Source: Moringa oleifera (taxonomy: Eukaryota; Streptophyta; Magnoliopsida; Brassicales; Moringaceae). Taken from it: 64,000 bases of DNA. The position numbers were made by a program, and so were the translations under genes. The notes under the pieces were generated by a model. That model saw only the letters and a program-made list of their open reading frames with translations, was not told the origin of the DNA and did not search any database. The stretch covers positions 3,946,501 to 4,010,500 of the forward strand of contig JAJFZO010000896.1 in NCBI GenBank assembly GCA_021397835.1. The letters run 5' to 3'. This document shows, one piece after another, positions 23,946 to 36,344 of the stretch (the first letter of the stretch is position 1; each line of letters opens with the position of its first letter).

Positions 23946-26900
23946 CACTAGTGCTAGCAATGAAATAGCCTAAAGATAACTTATGACAGTTACTAGAGTT
24001 AGGATAGCTCAACGACTTCTGCTGGGCAGTTGCTAGCGCTAGCAAACAAATGCAGTGTTATGCCAAAGATGGCCCAATTGTAGTAAGTGGTGTAAAAAGA
24101 CACAAGGCAAGCACAAGAAGAGCCTAACGATGGCCAAAGAGCAGTAATTGGCGCTAATAGAGCCTAACAACTACTGTGGGAAAGTATTTGATGTTAAAAG
24201 ACATTCACGCCAGCTTTGAGGGAACCCAATGACTGCCTAGCTACTACTATGAGGCAATTACTCATATTGACAAACGTCAGCACCAGCACTAGGAGAACCC
24301 AAGGACTGCCTAGCTATTGCTATGTGGTAGTTGGTGGTGTCGATAAACGTTAGTGCTAGCACTAGCGGAGCCTAGTGATGACCTAATGATAATCGTTGGC
24401 ATTAGGAAGCCCCACAACTGCTACTACATAGTCGTTGACGCTGGTGGACATCTTCACTGGGTTACCCTAATGATGGTCATATAGCAGTTGTAGGCGCAGG
24501 TAGACAAGAGAGCAAGCACTAGAGGAGCCTAGAGATGGCCTAGCAGTAGTGATTAGCATTGAGAAAGCCTAATGACTACTGTAGGGAAGTCACTGGTGCT
24601 CGCAAATGCGAAAGGAACCCAATGACTACATAGCTACTACTTCGCGATTGTAGCTGCTATTATTAAATGCTAGCGCTAGCACTAGGGCAACTTAGGGACT
24701 GCTCACTTATCATTATAAGGCGATTGCAAGAGTCGATAGACACTAATGCTAGCATCAAGGGAGTTTAGCAATGGCCCCATCATAGTCGCTGGCATTGGGA
24801 GAGCTAACGAAATTTCCTAGGTAGTCGCTAATGTTGATAGATGCCAACGCCAACATTAGAGGAGCACAGTAATAACCCCACTTTATAGTAATCATCAACT
24901 TCCCTACTATTATTATTGTCTAGTTATCGATGTTCGAAGATGCATGCACCATACTAGAAGACCTTAGGGATTGCCCTGTTATTAATGCAAGGTAGTTGCT
25001 GGTGTCGATAGATGCAAATTCTAGACACCAGGGTAGCTTAGTCACGACCTAATGATAGTCACAGGCGTTGGGAGAGCCTTACGACTGCTGTTGGGCAATC
25101 ACTAACATTGGTATACATTTGCATTAAGTTACCATAGCAATGGCCTAATGGTAGTCTTTAATGTAAAAAGACTTGGGGGCAAGCACTAGAGCAGCCCAAC
25201 GACGACTTAGCAACAGTAGTTAGCATAGCGAGAGCCCTACAACTACTGTTAGGAAGTCATTTTTGCTGGCAGATGCTCATGCTAACTTTGAAAGAATTCA
25301 ACACCTGCCCAATTACTTTTGCGGTGCAGTAACTAGTATGGGTTAATGTGAGTACCAACACCACGAGAGCTTAATGACATCCCAGTGATAGTCGCTCATG
25401 TTAAGAGGGCTCAACAACTGTTGTTGGGTAGTCACTGATTTAGGTAAATGCCAACGCTAGCATAAAGGGGGCTTAATGATGACTAGCAATAATCACTAGC
25501 ACTGGCAGGCATCTACTCTAGGTATCCTAGCGATGGCCCAATGACAGTCGCTAGCGTAGGTAAAAGCGAGGGCAAGCACTAGACGAGCTCAACAATGGCC
25601 TAGCAGTAACGGTCAGCATTGGGAGAGCCTAATGACTACAGCTTTGGGGGAATCTAGCGGCAAGTCGCCCACTTATTGTTACAGGGTAGTTATAAGTGTT
25701 GGCAGACGTCGGCACCAACAATAAAGGAACCCAAGGATTGCTTTGCTATAATTACGAGGCAGTTGCTAGTGTTGGTACATGATAGTGCTAGCACCAGTTG
25801 CAATAGTGTTTGGCACTAGAAGAGCCCAATGATTATCGTAAAGAAGTCACTGGGGTTGGCAGATGCTCACACCAACTCTAGGAAAAACCAACAATTGCCT
25901 AACTATTGTTTCGGGGATTTCGCTAGTGTTGGTTGACGTCGACGCAAGTTCTAAGGGAACAAAGGGATTTTTAGCAATTACTGCACGCAAGTTGCTAGTG
26001 CCAACCATAAATGAGCCTAGATATGCCCCATGATAATCGTTTGCATTGAGAGAGCCTAACCACAACTACTGGGTAGTCTCTAGCGCTCGTACAGGCTAGT
26101 GCCAGCACTAGGGGAGCTCAGCACTGATGACCTAATGATAGTCACAAGCATTGGGAAAGCCTTACCACTGTTGCTAGGTAGTCGCTAGCCGTGGCAAACA
26201 TCTGCACAGGGTTCCCTCAGCGATAGTCTAACAACAATCATGGGCAAAGGTAGATGCGAGGGCAAGCACTAAAGGAGCCCAACGATAACCTAAAAGCTGT
26301 AATAGGTATTGGGAGAGCCAAACGACTGTAGCGAGGAAGTTGTTGGTGTTGGCAAGTGCTAGCGCCAACTATGGCGGAACCTAGCAACTACCAAGCTTCT
26401 ATTGCGGAGTAGTAGCTAGTGTTGTTAAACACCAGTGCCGATACTAAAGGAACTCAAGGACTACCCCGTTATTGCTACAAGGCAATTGTGAGTGTCAATA
26501 AATGCCAATTTTGGCATCGGAGAGCCTAGCGATGACCCCATGATAGTCACTTGCATTGACAAAGCCCAATGATTGCACTTGGGCAGTCATTAATGTTGGT
26601 TGCAGCCAATGCCAACACTAGAGGAGCTCAGCGATGACCCAGCGATAGTTGTTGGTGCTAGCAGACATGTGCGCTTGGTTTCCCTAACAATGGCCCAATG
26701 ACAGTCCCTAGCACAAGTAAACGTGAGGGCAAGCATTAGAGAAGCCCAATGATGGCCTAATAACAATAATTGGCGTTTGGAGAGCCCAACTATTTTTGCA
26801 AGACAATAATTAGAGCCGGTAAATGTTAGTGCAAATTTTGAGGGAACCCAATGATTGCCAACCTACTACTGTGGGGTAGTTTTTGGTGTTGGTAGAGGCT

Positions 26901-29900
26901 GGCACTAGCACTAGAAGAACCCAATGATTTAGTTATTTTTGCAAGGCAGTTGCTCATGTTAGTAAACAATAGTACCAGTACTGGAAGAGCCCAATAGCGG
27001 CCTTGTAGCAGTAATTAGCATTGGGGGAGACCAACGACAGCTACGGGGAAGTCTCAAGTGCTTTGAGGGAGCTTAATGACTGCCCTGCTACAACTTTACG
27101 GTAGTTGTTGGTGCCAGTAAACACTAGTGCCACCTTCGATGAAGCCTATTGATGGCCCCATAACTGTTACGATTGTTGTGAGAGCAAAAAGACTATTGCT
27201 GGGCAATCACCAGTGCTTTTTGAGGCTAGCACTGCACTAGAAGAGCTCAACAATGATGGCCTAATGACAGTCACAGGTGCTGAGAGAGCCCCACAACTAC
27301 TATTGGACAATTTCTAGCACTAACAAACATCTACACTAGGTTCTCCCAAAGATGGCTAATGCACAATCGTAAACAACACTAGACGCGAGGCAAGCACTAG
27401 AAGAGCCCAACAATGGTCTAGAAGGTGTAGTGTGTATTATGAGAGCCAAAAAACTAATGAGGGGAAGTCGTTGGTGTTGGCAGACGCTCAACCAGCTTTA
27501 AGGGAACCCAACAATCGCTTAACTATTACTACAACATAGTTACAGGTGTTGATAGATGCTTGTGCCCACACCGAGGGAGCTCAAGAATGAACCCATTATA
27601 GTCGCTAGCATTGTGAAAGCCTAATGACTACTATTGGGTAGTCGCTGGCACTGGTAGGGGCCAACACCATCACTAGGGGAGCTCTATGATAACCCAATAG
27701 TTGGCATTGGGAGAGCCCAATGATTCTTTCGCGAAAGTCACTGGTGCTGGTAGACACTATTGCAAGCTTTGAGGAACCTAACGACTACCCAACAACTTTT
27801 ACAGGCCAGTTGCTAATGTCGGTAGATGCTACTGCTAGCATTGAGGGAGCCTAACAACATCCCCACAATAGTTGCTAGCATTGGGAAAGCCTAACGATTG
27901 CTGCTAGGGAGTGTTTCATGCTATTTAAGGCTAGCACAGCACTACAGAAGCTCAGCGATGACCTAGCAACAATGCTGGCATTGGGAGAAATCTGCGTTGG
28001 GTTACCCTAATGATGATCAGCAATAGTCACTAATGCAGGTAGAGGAGTCCGACGATGGTGCAATAGTAGTAGTTGGTGTGTGAAGAGCATAATGATTGCT
28101 GCACGAAAGTCCTTGGTACTGGCAAACATCGACTTGAGCATAAGGGTACCTAGATACTACCTAGGTACGGGTGTCAGTAAATGTTATTGCCAACACTAAA
28201 GGAATCCTGTGATGACTAAATGATGGTTATTGGCATTGGGAGAGCCTAATGACTATTGCTCGGCAATCATTGGCGCTAGGGTGCTTACATTTAGAGAACC
28301 TTAAAACTGCCCAACTATTGTTATAGGGCAGTTGCTAGTATTGGTAGATATTGGTGCTAGCATTGGAGGAGCCTAATGATGTCCTTATAATAGTTGCTAG
28401 CATTGGGAAAGCCTAACAAATGCTGTGAGTGAGTGTCTCGTGTTGTTTAAGGCTAATGGAGCACTAAGGAGCTCAGTGATGATCGAGCGGCAATCGCTGG
28501 CATTGGGAGACATCTACGTTGGGCTCCCCCAATGATGATCTAGCAATAGTCGCTAATGTAGGCAAAAGAGTCAAATAATGGCACAGGAGTAGTAGTTGGC
28601 GTAGAAAAAGCATAACGACTACTCAGGGAAGTCCTTAGTGCTGGCAAATGCTCGCATTAGCACAAGAGGAATGTATGCACTGCTTAACTATTGCTGCAGG
28701 GTAGTTGCTGGTGTATATGGATGCTACTGCCAATACTAAGGGAATCCGACGATGACCTAATAATGGTCACTGGCATTGGGAGAGCCCAACGACTATTACT
28801 AGGCAGTCACTAGTGCTAGGAGAGCTTAGCGATGGCCCAACAGCAATCACTAGCATTGGAAGTCCTTGGTACTGTAGTTTTCCCTAACAGTAGCGCACCG
28901 ACATTAGCTGGCATAGATAGGCATGAGGGTGCACACTGGAGGGACTCAATGATGGCATAACAAGAGTAAGAAGCTTTAAAAGAGCCCAACAACTGTTGCA
29001 AGGTAATCATTAATGCTAGTAGATGCTCGCACCAGCTTTTGGGGAACCCAACGACTGCCTAGCTACAGCAATTAAGCAATTACTATTGCTAATAAATGCA
29101 ATTACCAATACGTAGGGAATCGAGGGACTACCTAGCTATCACTAAGAGATGGTTACTGATATCAATAGACGCTGGTACCAATAAGGGAGAAGCCTTACAA
29201 TGATTCGTGATAGCCATTGGCGTGGGGAGAGCCCAACGACTGGTGCTAGGCAATCATGGATATTAGTAGAGGCTAGTGCCAGCACTAAGAGAGCTCAGCG
29301 ATGATCTAATGATAGTTTCTCATGGTAGTAGATAACTACGATAGGATCTCTTAGTGATGGCCATATGTGGCAGTCACTGACACAAGCAAACATGAGGCAA
29401 AAGTACTATAGAGGTCCAACGATGGCCTAACAATAATAGTTGGCATTAGGAAAGCCCAACGACACTACAAAGAAGGCACTAGTGCTAGTGGACCTTGTGT
29501 CAACTCTAAAAGAACCCTACGATTGCCCAACTATTACTGTGGGTAGTTGTCGCTTTTCTTAGACGTCAATGCTAACACTAGGAGAACTTGAGGACTACCC
29601 AGCAATTATTAGGGGGTAATTATTGGTGTCGATGGACGCTTGTGCTACACTAAGGAAGCCCTATGACAACCCCATGAGTGTTGCTAGCATTGGGAGTGCC
29701 CAAGAATTGTTGTTAGGTAGTCATTGGCACTGGTAAAGACTAGCTCCTGCACTAAGGGAACTTAGTGATGACTTAATGATAATCGCTAATGAGGCCTACA
29801 TTTGGATTGGGTTGCCCTTGCGATGGCCCAATAGTAATCGTCGGCATAGGTAAACATGAGGACTAACACTAGAGGAGCCTAACGTTGGCATTGGGAAAGC

Positions 29901-32066
29901 CCAAAAACTGATTCAAGGAAGTGCTTAATACAGGTAGATGTTGGTGTTAGCTTTAATGAGACCCAACGACTACCTAATTACTTTTGCGGTGTAGTTGTTG
30001 GTGTTGGTAGATGCTAATGCCAGCACCGATGGCGTTTAGTGACGACTCCGTGGTAGTCAATGGCATTGGGAATGCCCAGTAACTGCTGTAAGGCAGTCAT
30101 TAAAGTTAGTAGATGTCAACACTAACACTAGGGGAGCTTAGCGACAACCCAATAATTATTGCTGACACTGGCAAACATGAGTGCAAGCACTAAAGAAGCT
30201 TAATGATGGCCTAACTGCAATAGTTTGCACTGGAAGAACCAATGATAGCTACGTAGCTGTCATTGGTGGTGGCAGACGCTTGTGCCAACTTTAGGAGAAC
30301 CTAATAACTACTTAGCTACTGCTACAAGGCAGTTACGGGTGCTAACAGATGCTTATCCCAGTACTAAGGGAACTTAGGGATAGCTCAGTTGTAGCAACGG
30401 GGTAATTGTTGGTACTAATAGACACTAGTAATAGTGTTGACGTAGCCCAATGATGACTTCATGGTGATCTCCAGCATTGGGAGAGCCCAATGATGATAGT
30501 TGGATAATTATAGACATTAGTAGATGCTGGTACAAATACTATGAGAGCTCAGTGCGACCCAACTGTAGTCACTAGCACTAGTAGGCATCAGTGATGGATC
30601 CCCCTTACGATGGCTTAGTGGCAGTTATTGGCATAGGGACATGCGATGGTAAGCACCAAAAAAGCCCAATGACAGCTACATGGAAGTCATAAGGAACCAT
30701 CAGACTGCCCTGCTACTTTTGGATGCAGTTGCTAGAGTCAATATATGCTGATGCCAACATTGTGGGAGCCGAACGATGACACCGTAGAAACGTCTAGTGT
30801 TGGGAGAGCCCAACGACTATTGTAGAGCAATCGCTTTAGCCGATAGATGCCAGACCAGCACTATAAAAGCTCAATGAAGACGTAACAATAGTCATTAGCA
30901 TTGTCTCCCAATGATGGTTTAATGACAGTCTTTGATGTAAGTAAATGCATGACCAAGCAATGGAGAAGCCAAATAATAGCCTAGTAGCAATAACAGCTGT
31001 TGCAAGAGCCCAACGGCTTTTACTGGTAAGTTGATCGTGTAGTAGACGCTCACACTAACTTTGGGGTAATCCAATGACTTTTGAGCTATAGTCGTGGTCA
31101 GTTGCGTGTGTTGGCAAATGAGACATTAAAACAAGGGGAACCCAAGGACTACCCCGTTATTGCTACGAAGCATTCACTAGTGTTGATAGATGCTAGTGCT
31201 AGCACATAGGGAGCCTAATGACTCTTATTGGGCAATCACTAATGCTAGCAAAAATCTTCACTAGGTTTCCTTAATGATGGCCCAATGGTAGTCGTTGGTG
31301 CAGGTAAACATAAAATGAAGAATTAAAAGAGCCAATCGATGGCTCAATAATAGTGGTTAGTGTTCAGAGAGCCCAATGACTATTGCGGGGAAGTCATTAG
31401 TGATGGTAGATGCTCACACCATCTTTGGGGGAACTTAACGACTGCCTAGTGACTTTTATAGTGCAGTTGTTCCAATGCCACCACTAAGGGAGCCTAACAA
31501 TGACCTCGTGATAATTATGGATGTTGGGAAAGCCCAAGGGCCACTACTGGGCAATTATTGATGCCTATAGTTGCCAACGCCAACACTATGGAAGCTCAAT
31601 GATGACCTAGCAGTAGTTGCTAGCGCTACCAAACATTTATGCTGGGTTCTTACAATGATGGCCTTGCGATAGTCGTTGGCATAGGTTAATGAGAGAGTAG
31701 GCACTAAAAGAGTCCAACAAGGACCTAAAAGTAGTTGTTAGTGTTGGAAAAGCCAATGACTGTTGTGGGGAAGTCCTTGACACTGGCAAACGTGGCCCTA
31801 GGTTACCCTAGCTATGGTCTAATGGCAGTCACTAGTAGTAGTTGTCATTAGGAGAGGTCAATGATTAGTGTGGGAAGTCATTGGTACTTGTTGATGCTTC
31901 CCTAATTTTTCAGGAACCTAACGACTGCCCTATTATTGTTATGGGGCAGTTATTAGTGTTGGCAAATGCCAACATCAACAGTAGGGGAACCTAGGGACTT
32001 TCTAGTTGCTGCTACAGGGCAATTTTTTGTATCGGTAGACGTAAGTTCTAACAATGAGGTAACCTA
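23927..32066. repeat. Satellite A block III
   Basis: It begins at the conserved B-to-A exit. The first ~1.4 kb (23,927 to about 25,345) matches the starts of the A blocks at 36,255 and 61,737, including the AATCATCAACTTCC module at about 24,890. About 29,000-30,650 matches 17,000-18,586 module by module, but where that copy switches to B (GATGG then CTCGC) this one continues as A (GATGG then TAAGC, ~30,656). Three TTTAAGGC-type modules lie at about 27,205, 27,920 and 28,445. It ends at about 32,066, where B begins with TGGCTCCCTTAGCATGC. Confidence 0.9.
24528..24864. repeat. Worked example of the A module structure
   Basis: Successive modules here are 24,528-24,567 (40 bp), 24,568-24,617 (50 bp, truncated), 24,618-24,690 (73 bp), 24,691-24,763 (73 bp), 24,764-24,803 (40 bp) and 24,804-24,864 (61 bp). 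Each starts with a CCTAATGAC-like box and ends with a GGGAG- or GGGCAA-like box. Aligned to each other, the 73-bp type is the ~62-bp type with about 11 extra bases after the opening box. The 40-bp type lacks about 22 bases containing the TAGATGCCAGTGCCAGCAC stretch. All three therefore look like descendants of one short ancestral repeat. Module limits were counted directly from the sequence. Confidence 0.85.
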
Positions 32067-35000
32067 ATAATGGCTCCCTTAGCATGCTTACTGGGGAGTC
32101 TATCGAGGGATAACAATAAAGGTTTGGCTCACATGAAGTGCCTATGATCCGGCTCGCACGCTTGCTCTAACCACAGTTTAGGCCTTCCACCTTTACGATA
32201 TCTATTGGGGGCATCCGTGCCTTACCTCTAATGCCCACAGTTTTTACGATGTGGCTCCTTTGGCACATTGGCTACGCAATCTCTCGGGGGACAGCGATGA
32301 CGGTCTGGCCTACGTCGAGCGCCCATGAAATGGCTATCGCTTGTTGTGGTTGCTTGTTGGGCTTTCCGCCAATGTGATCCCTATTAGGAGTAATAGTTGC
32401 TTACCTACTGTGCCTAATTTCATGCGACACTCCCTTGGCACACAAGTTGAGCAGCTATCAAGGGATAACGATGAGAGTCTGGCCTAAATGAGGTGCCCAT
32501 GGCCTGGCTGGCGTGCCTAATATGGCCACACATTGGGCCCTTAACCCATCACATACCTTCTAGAGGTAGGCATGGATTGCCTCTCGTGCCCATGGTCAGT
32601 GTGATGTAGAGCCCTTGGCATGCTCATTTAGCGGTCCTTTGAGGGACAACAACGAGAGTCTAGCTCCTATAGGGCACAAATGGCCTGGCTAACATGCTTA
32701 CTAGTGCCATACATTTACCTTTCTACCAATTTCGTTCTGGGTTAAGGCAGTCGTGGCTTGCCTCTCATGCCCATGTTCCATGCATACGACTCCCTTGGCA
32801 TGCTTGTTGGCAAATCTATTAAGGGATGATGTTGAGGGTGAAGCTCGCTTGAGGTGCCCATGGCTTGGGTCGCACGCATACTGGGGCAGTCTATCAAGCA
32901 ATAACAATGAGGGTTTGGCACGCATTAGGAGCCCATGACCTAGCAGGCATGCTTAATGCGGTCATACATTGGGCCCGTCACCCTTCCAATACCTATTAAG
33001 GGTAGCCATGGCTTAACTCTTGTTCCCATGTTCTGTGCAATGCGCCTCCCTTGGCACGCTGATGCGTAGTCTATCGAGGGACGATATTGAGGATTTGGCT
33101 TTTGTGAGGCTTTCATAGCTTGGCTGGCACACATGTTGGGGCCTCATGTTAGGCCTTCCACCAATGCTATGCCTACGTGGGTACTCGTGTATTGCGTCCC
33201 ATGCCCATGCTTCGTGTAATGTGCTAGCTTCTCATGGTCGCTGGGCAATCCATTGACCGATAAAGGCGAAGGTCCGGCTCACGTGGGGCACCCATTCACT
33301 GGCTGGTGCGCTTATTAGGACTATACATTGGGCCCTTCGCCCATCCCGTACCTATTAAGGGTAGCCCTAGCTTGCCTTCTATGCTCCTGTTTCATGCAAC
33401 GTGGCACCCTTGGCACGCTCACTAAGTAGTTTATTGGGGGACAACAATGAAGTTCTGCTCGTATAGGGTGCCCATGGCTGGGCTATTACGCCTCTTGCGA
33501 TCATAGGCTAGGCCTTCTACCCATGCTGCATCTGGGAGGGACAACCGTCGCTTACTACCCCTGCCATGGTTCATGCCACACAGCTCCCTTAGCATGGTCA
33601 CTAAGGAGTCTATCAAGGGATAGTGATAAGGGTCTAGTTTAGTGCGATTCCTATGGCTTGTTGGCACTCTTACTTCAGCCACTTACTGGGCCATTCGCCT
33701 ATGTCGTTCCTGGTCGGGGCAGCCATGGCATGCTTCTCGTGCCTATGGTCCGTGCGATGTGGCTCCCTTAGCACGCTCATTGGTAATCTATTGAGGGATA
33801 ACGATGAGGATCTAGCTTGAGAAAGGTGTCCACAGCATGGTTAGAGCACCTATTACGGGCGTATGCTGGGCTTTTTTCCTATACAGTGCCTGCTAGTGGC
33901 AGCTATGGCTTGCCTCCCATGCCCATGGTCTGTGTGATGCAGGTTCCTTAACACACCTGCTAGGCAGTCTTTCAAGGGACAACCTCAAAGGTCTGGCCGA
34001 GTGGGGTGCCTATGGTATGGGTAGTGCCAGTTGTGGTAGCATGTTAGGATTTCCACCAATGGAATGCCTGTTTAGGGTAGCGGTGGCTTGCCATTCGTGC
34101 CCAAGTTTCGTGTAATGTAACTCCAATGGCACCTAGGCTGGGCAGTCTATCGAGATATGTTGAGAAGGGCCTCACTCGAGTGAGGCCCCCATGGCTTAAC
34201 AAGCGTGCTTGTTATGGCCGCACATTTGTCCTTCCACCCATCACGTGCCTCCTAGAGGCAAGTGTGGCTTGTTTCTTATGGCCATGGTCTATGCGACGTG
34301 GCCCCTTTGGTACACTTGTTGGGCAATCTACTGAGGTACAACAATGATGGTCTAGCTTGCATTAGCACCCATGGCCTCTCTGGCATGCCTATTATAGCCA
34401 CACGCTCCATGGCTTGCCTCTCGTGCAATTTAGGGGCAGCCATGGCTTGCCTCTCGTGCCCATGTTCCATGTAATGTGATTACCTTGGCACACTCGTTAG
34501 GCAGTCTTTCTAGGCATAATGTCGAGGGTCTGGCTCGTTTGAGGTGCCCATAACCTGGCTAACACGTGTTGTGGCCACAAACTATGCCTTCCACCTATGT
34601 GATGCCTAGTGGGACAAACAGTAATTGCACCCTAGGCCCATTGTCTATGCAATGCGGCTCCTTTTGCATTCTTGATGGGCAGTCCATCCAGCGATAGCTC
34701 ACATTGGGTGCCCGTGATCTGGTAGGCATGCTCGTTATGGCAGCATGTTGGGCGCTACGTGACTTTCTTTCTTATGGTCCATGTAGCGTGACTCCCGTGG
34801 CATGCTTGCTTGGGATTCTATTAAGGGATAATGTCAAGGGTCTAAGTCACGTGGGGTGCTTATAGCCTTGTTGGCGAGCCTGTTGCGACCGTACATTACG
34901 CCTTTTGCCCAAGCTGTGCCTATTAGGGACAACCATGGCTAGCCTTCTGTGCGTGTGGTCTATGGGATGTCGCTCCATTGGTACGCTCATTAAGAGTCTA

Positions 35001-36254
35001 TTGATGGACAATGATGATGATCTAACTCGAGTAGGGTGTCCATGGCCTGGCTAATGCGCCTGTTGCAATGGCACACTATGCTTTTCGCCCTTGCAATACG
35101 TGCTAGTGGTAGCTATTGCTTGCCTCTTGTGTTTATGGTCCGTGAGATGCAGCTTCTATAACTCCCTCGCTAGGTAGTCTATGGAGGGACAACGATGAAG
35201 GTTTAGCTCACGTGAGGTGCCTATGACCTTGTTGGCGAGGACGCTGTGCCTTCCACCCATGTTGTATATATAGGGAGAAGCCGTGGCTTGCCTCTCCATC
35301 TTATGGTCCATGTGATGCGGCTTCCATGGCACACTCGTTAGGGAGTGTATCGAGGGATAGCGATGAGGGTCTTCCTCACGTGGAACGCCCATGTCCTGGC
35401 TAGCGAGCCTGCTGCGGCTACATGCTAGGCCTTCAACCTATGCCGTGCTTATTAGGGGCAGTTGTGGCTGACCTCCCATGCCTATGGTCTATGGGATGTG
35501 GCTCCCTTAGCACGCTCACTAGGGAGTCTATTGATGGACAACGACAGGGATTTAGCTCGAGTGAAGTGCCCATGGCTTAGCTAATGTACTTATTGGGGCC
35601 GCATGCTAGGCCTTCCGCCCTTGTAGTGCTTGCTTGCAGCAATCGTTGCTTGCCTCCCATGCACATGGTCCATGCGACACGGCCCCCATAGCTTATTCGC
35701 TGGGTAGTCTATCGAGGGACAATGATAAGGGTCTTGCCCACATAGGTCACCCTTGGCATGGTTGGCGAGCCTATTGCGGCTACATGTTTGGCCTTTCACC
35801 CATGCCTTATCGGTAGAGACTAGCTGTGATTTACCTCTCATGCCGAAGTTCTTTGCGACGCGGCTCCCTTAGCACACAGGTTGGGCAGTCTATTGACAAA
35901 TAGTGATAAGGGTCTGGATCGCGTGGGGTGCCCATGCCCTAGCTAACGCGCCTGCTACAGCGGCCAGTAGGCCTTTTCCCTATGCCATGCCCATTAGGGG
36001 CAGTAGTGGCATGCCTCTCGTGCCCATTGTCCATGCCATACTGCTCTCTTGGCATGCTTACTAACAGCCCATCGAAGGACAACAACAAGGATCTAGCCCA
36101 CATAGGCTGCCAATGGCCTAGCCGACATGCTAACTACGATCGCACTCTCGGCCTTCCATTCAAGTTATACTTACCATGGGGCTCTTATGGCCTGGCTAGC
36201 ACGTGTGCTACGATTGCACGTTAGGCCTTCCACCTATGCCGCACTTGCTGGGGG
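32067..36254. repeat. Satellite B block III (~23 monomers)
   Basis: Typical B monomers with period near 181 bp. The entry point differs in monomer phase from the entries at 18,587 and 57,567: it begins at the TGGCTCCCTTAGCATGC part of the monomer. A truncated monomer near 36,165 joins ATACTTACCATGG directly to GGCTCTTATGGCCTGG, leaving less than half a unit. A further anomaly near 34,390-34,450 repeats GCTTGCCTCTCGTGC within about 50 bp, again a partial monomer. No coding potential beyond repeat-derived frames of up to 83 codons. Confidence 0.92.
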
Positions 36255-36266
36255 TAGTTACTAATG
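36245..36266. other. B-to-A junction, conserved type
   Basis: B text GCACTTGCTGGGGGTAG passes into A text TTACTAATGTAAG, the same breakpoint as at 23,927 and 61,737. It is followed directly by a local 26-bp triplication not seen at the other two exits. Confidence 0.8.
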
Positions 36267-36344
36267 TAAGTAAACGTTAGTGCTAGCAACGTTGAGTAGA
36301 CACTAGTGCTAGCAATGGTGAGTAGACGCTAGTGCTAGCAACAG
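36267..36344. repeat. 26-bp tandem triplication
   Basis: Three copies at 36,267-36,292, 36,293-36,318 and 36,319-36,344, each of the form GAGTAGACGCTAGTGCTAGC plus a few bases. The other conserved exits (23,927 and 61,737) have a single copy of this element, so the expansion is private to this junction. Copies two and three differ at only a few positions. Confidence 0.9.

Larger units (their letters stand above)
12660..25345. repeat. Large superrepeat, copy 1 (A-B-A tract)
   Basis: This tract and 51,315-63,194 share the same order of A modules, the same A-to-B junction, the same deleted B monomers, the same B-to-A junction and the same following A modules. Offsets by anchor are 38,870 (13,290), 38,990 (14,250), 38,980 (18,587), 38,783 (21,260), 37,810 (23,927) and 37,850 (25,310). 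The step changes mark monomer deletions in the second copy. By eye the copies are clearly diverged, mostly by C/T and G/A changes, so the duplication is not recent. Confidence 0.8.

Noticed and set aside
36267..36344. CRISPR-like direct repeats
   Set aside because: Short copies directly abut with no spacers, in a eukaryotic satellite context.
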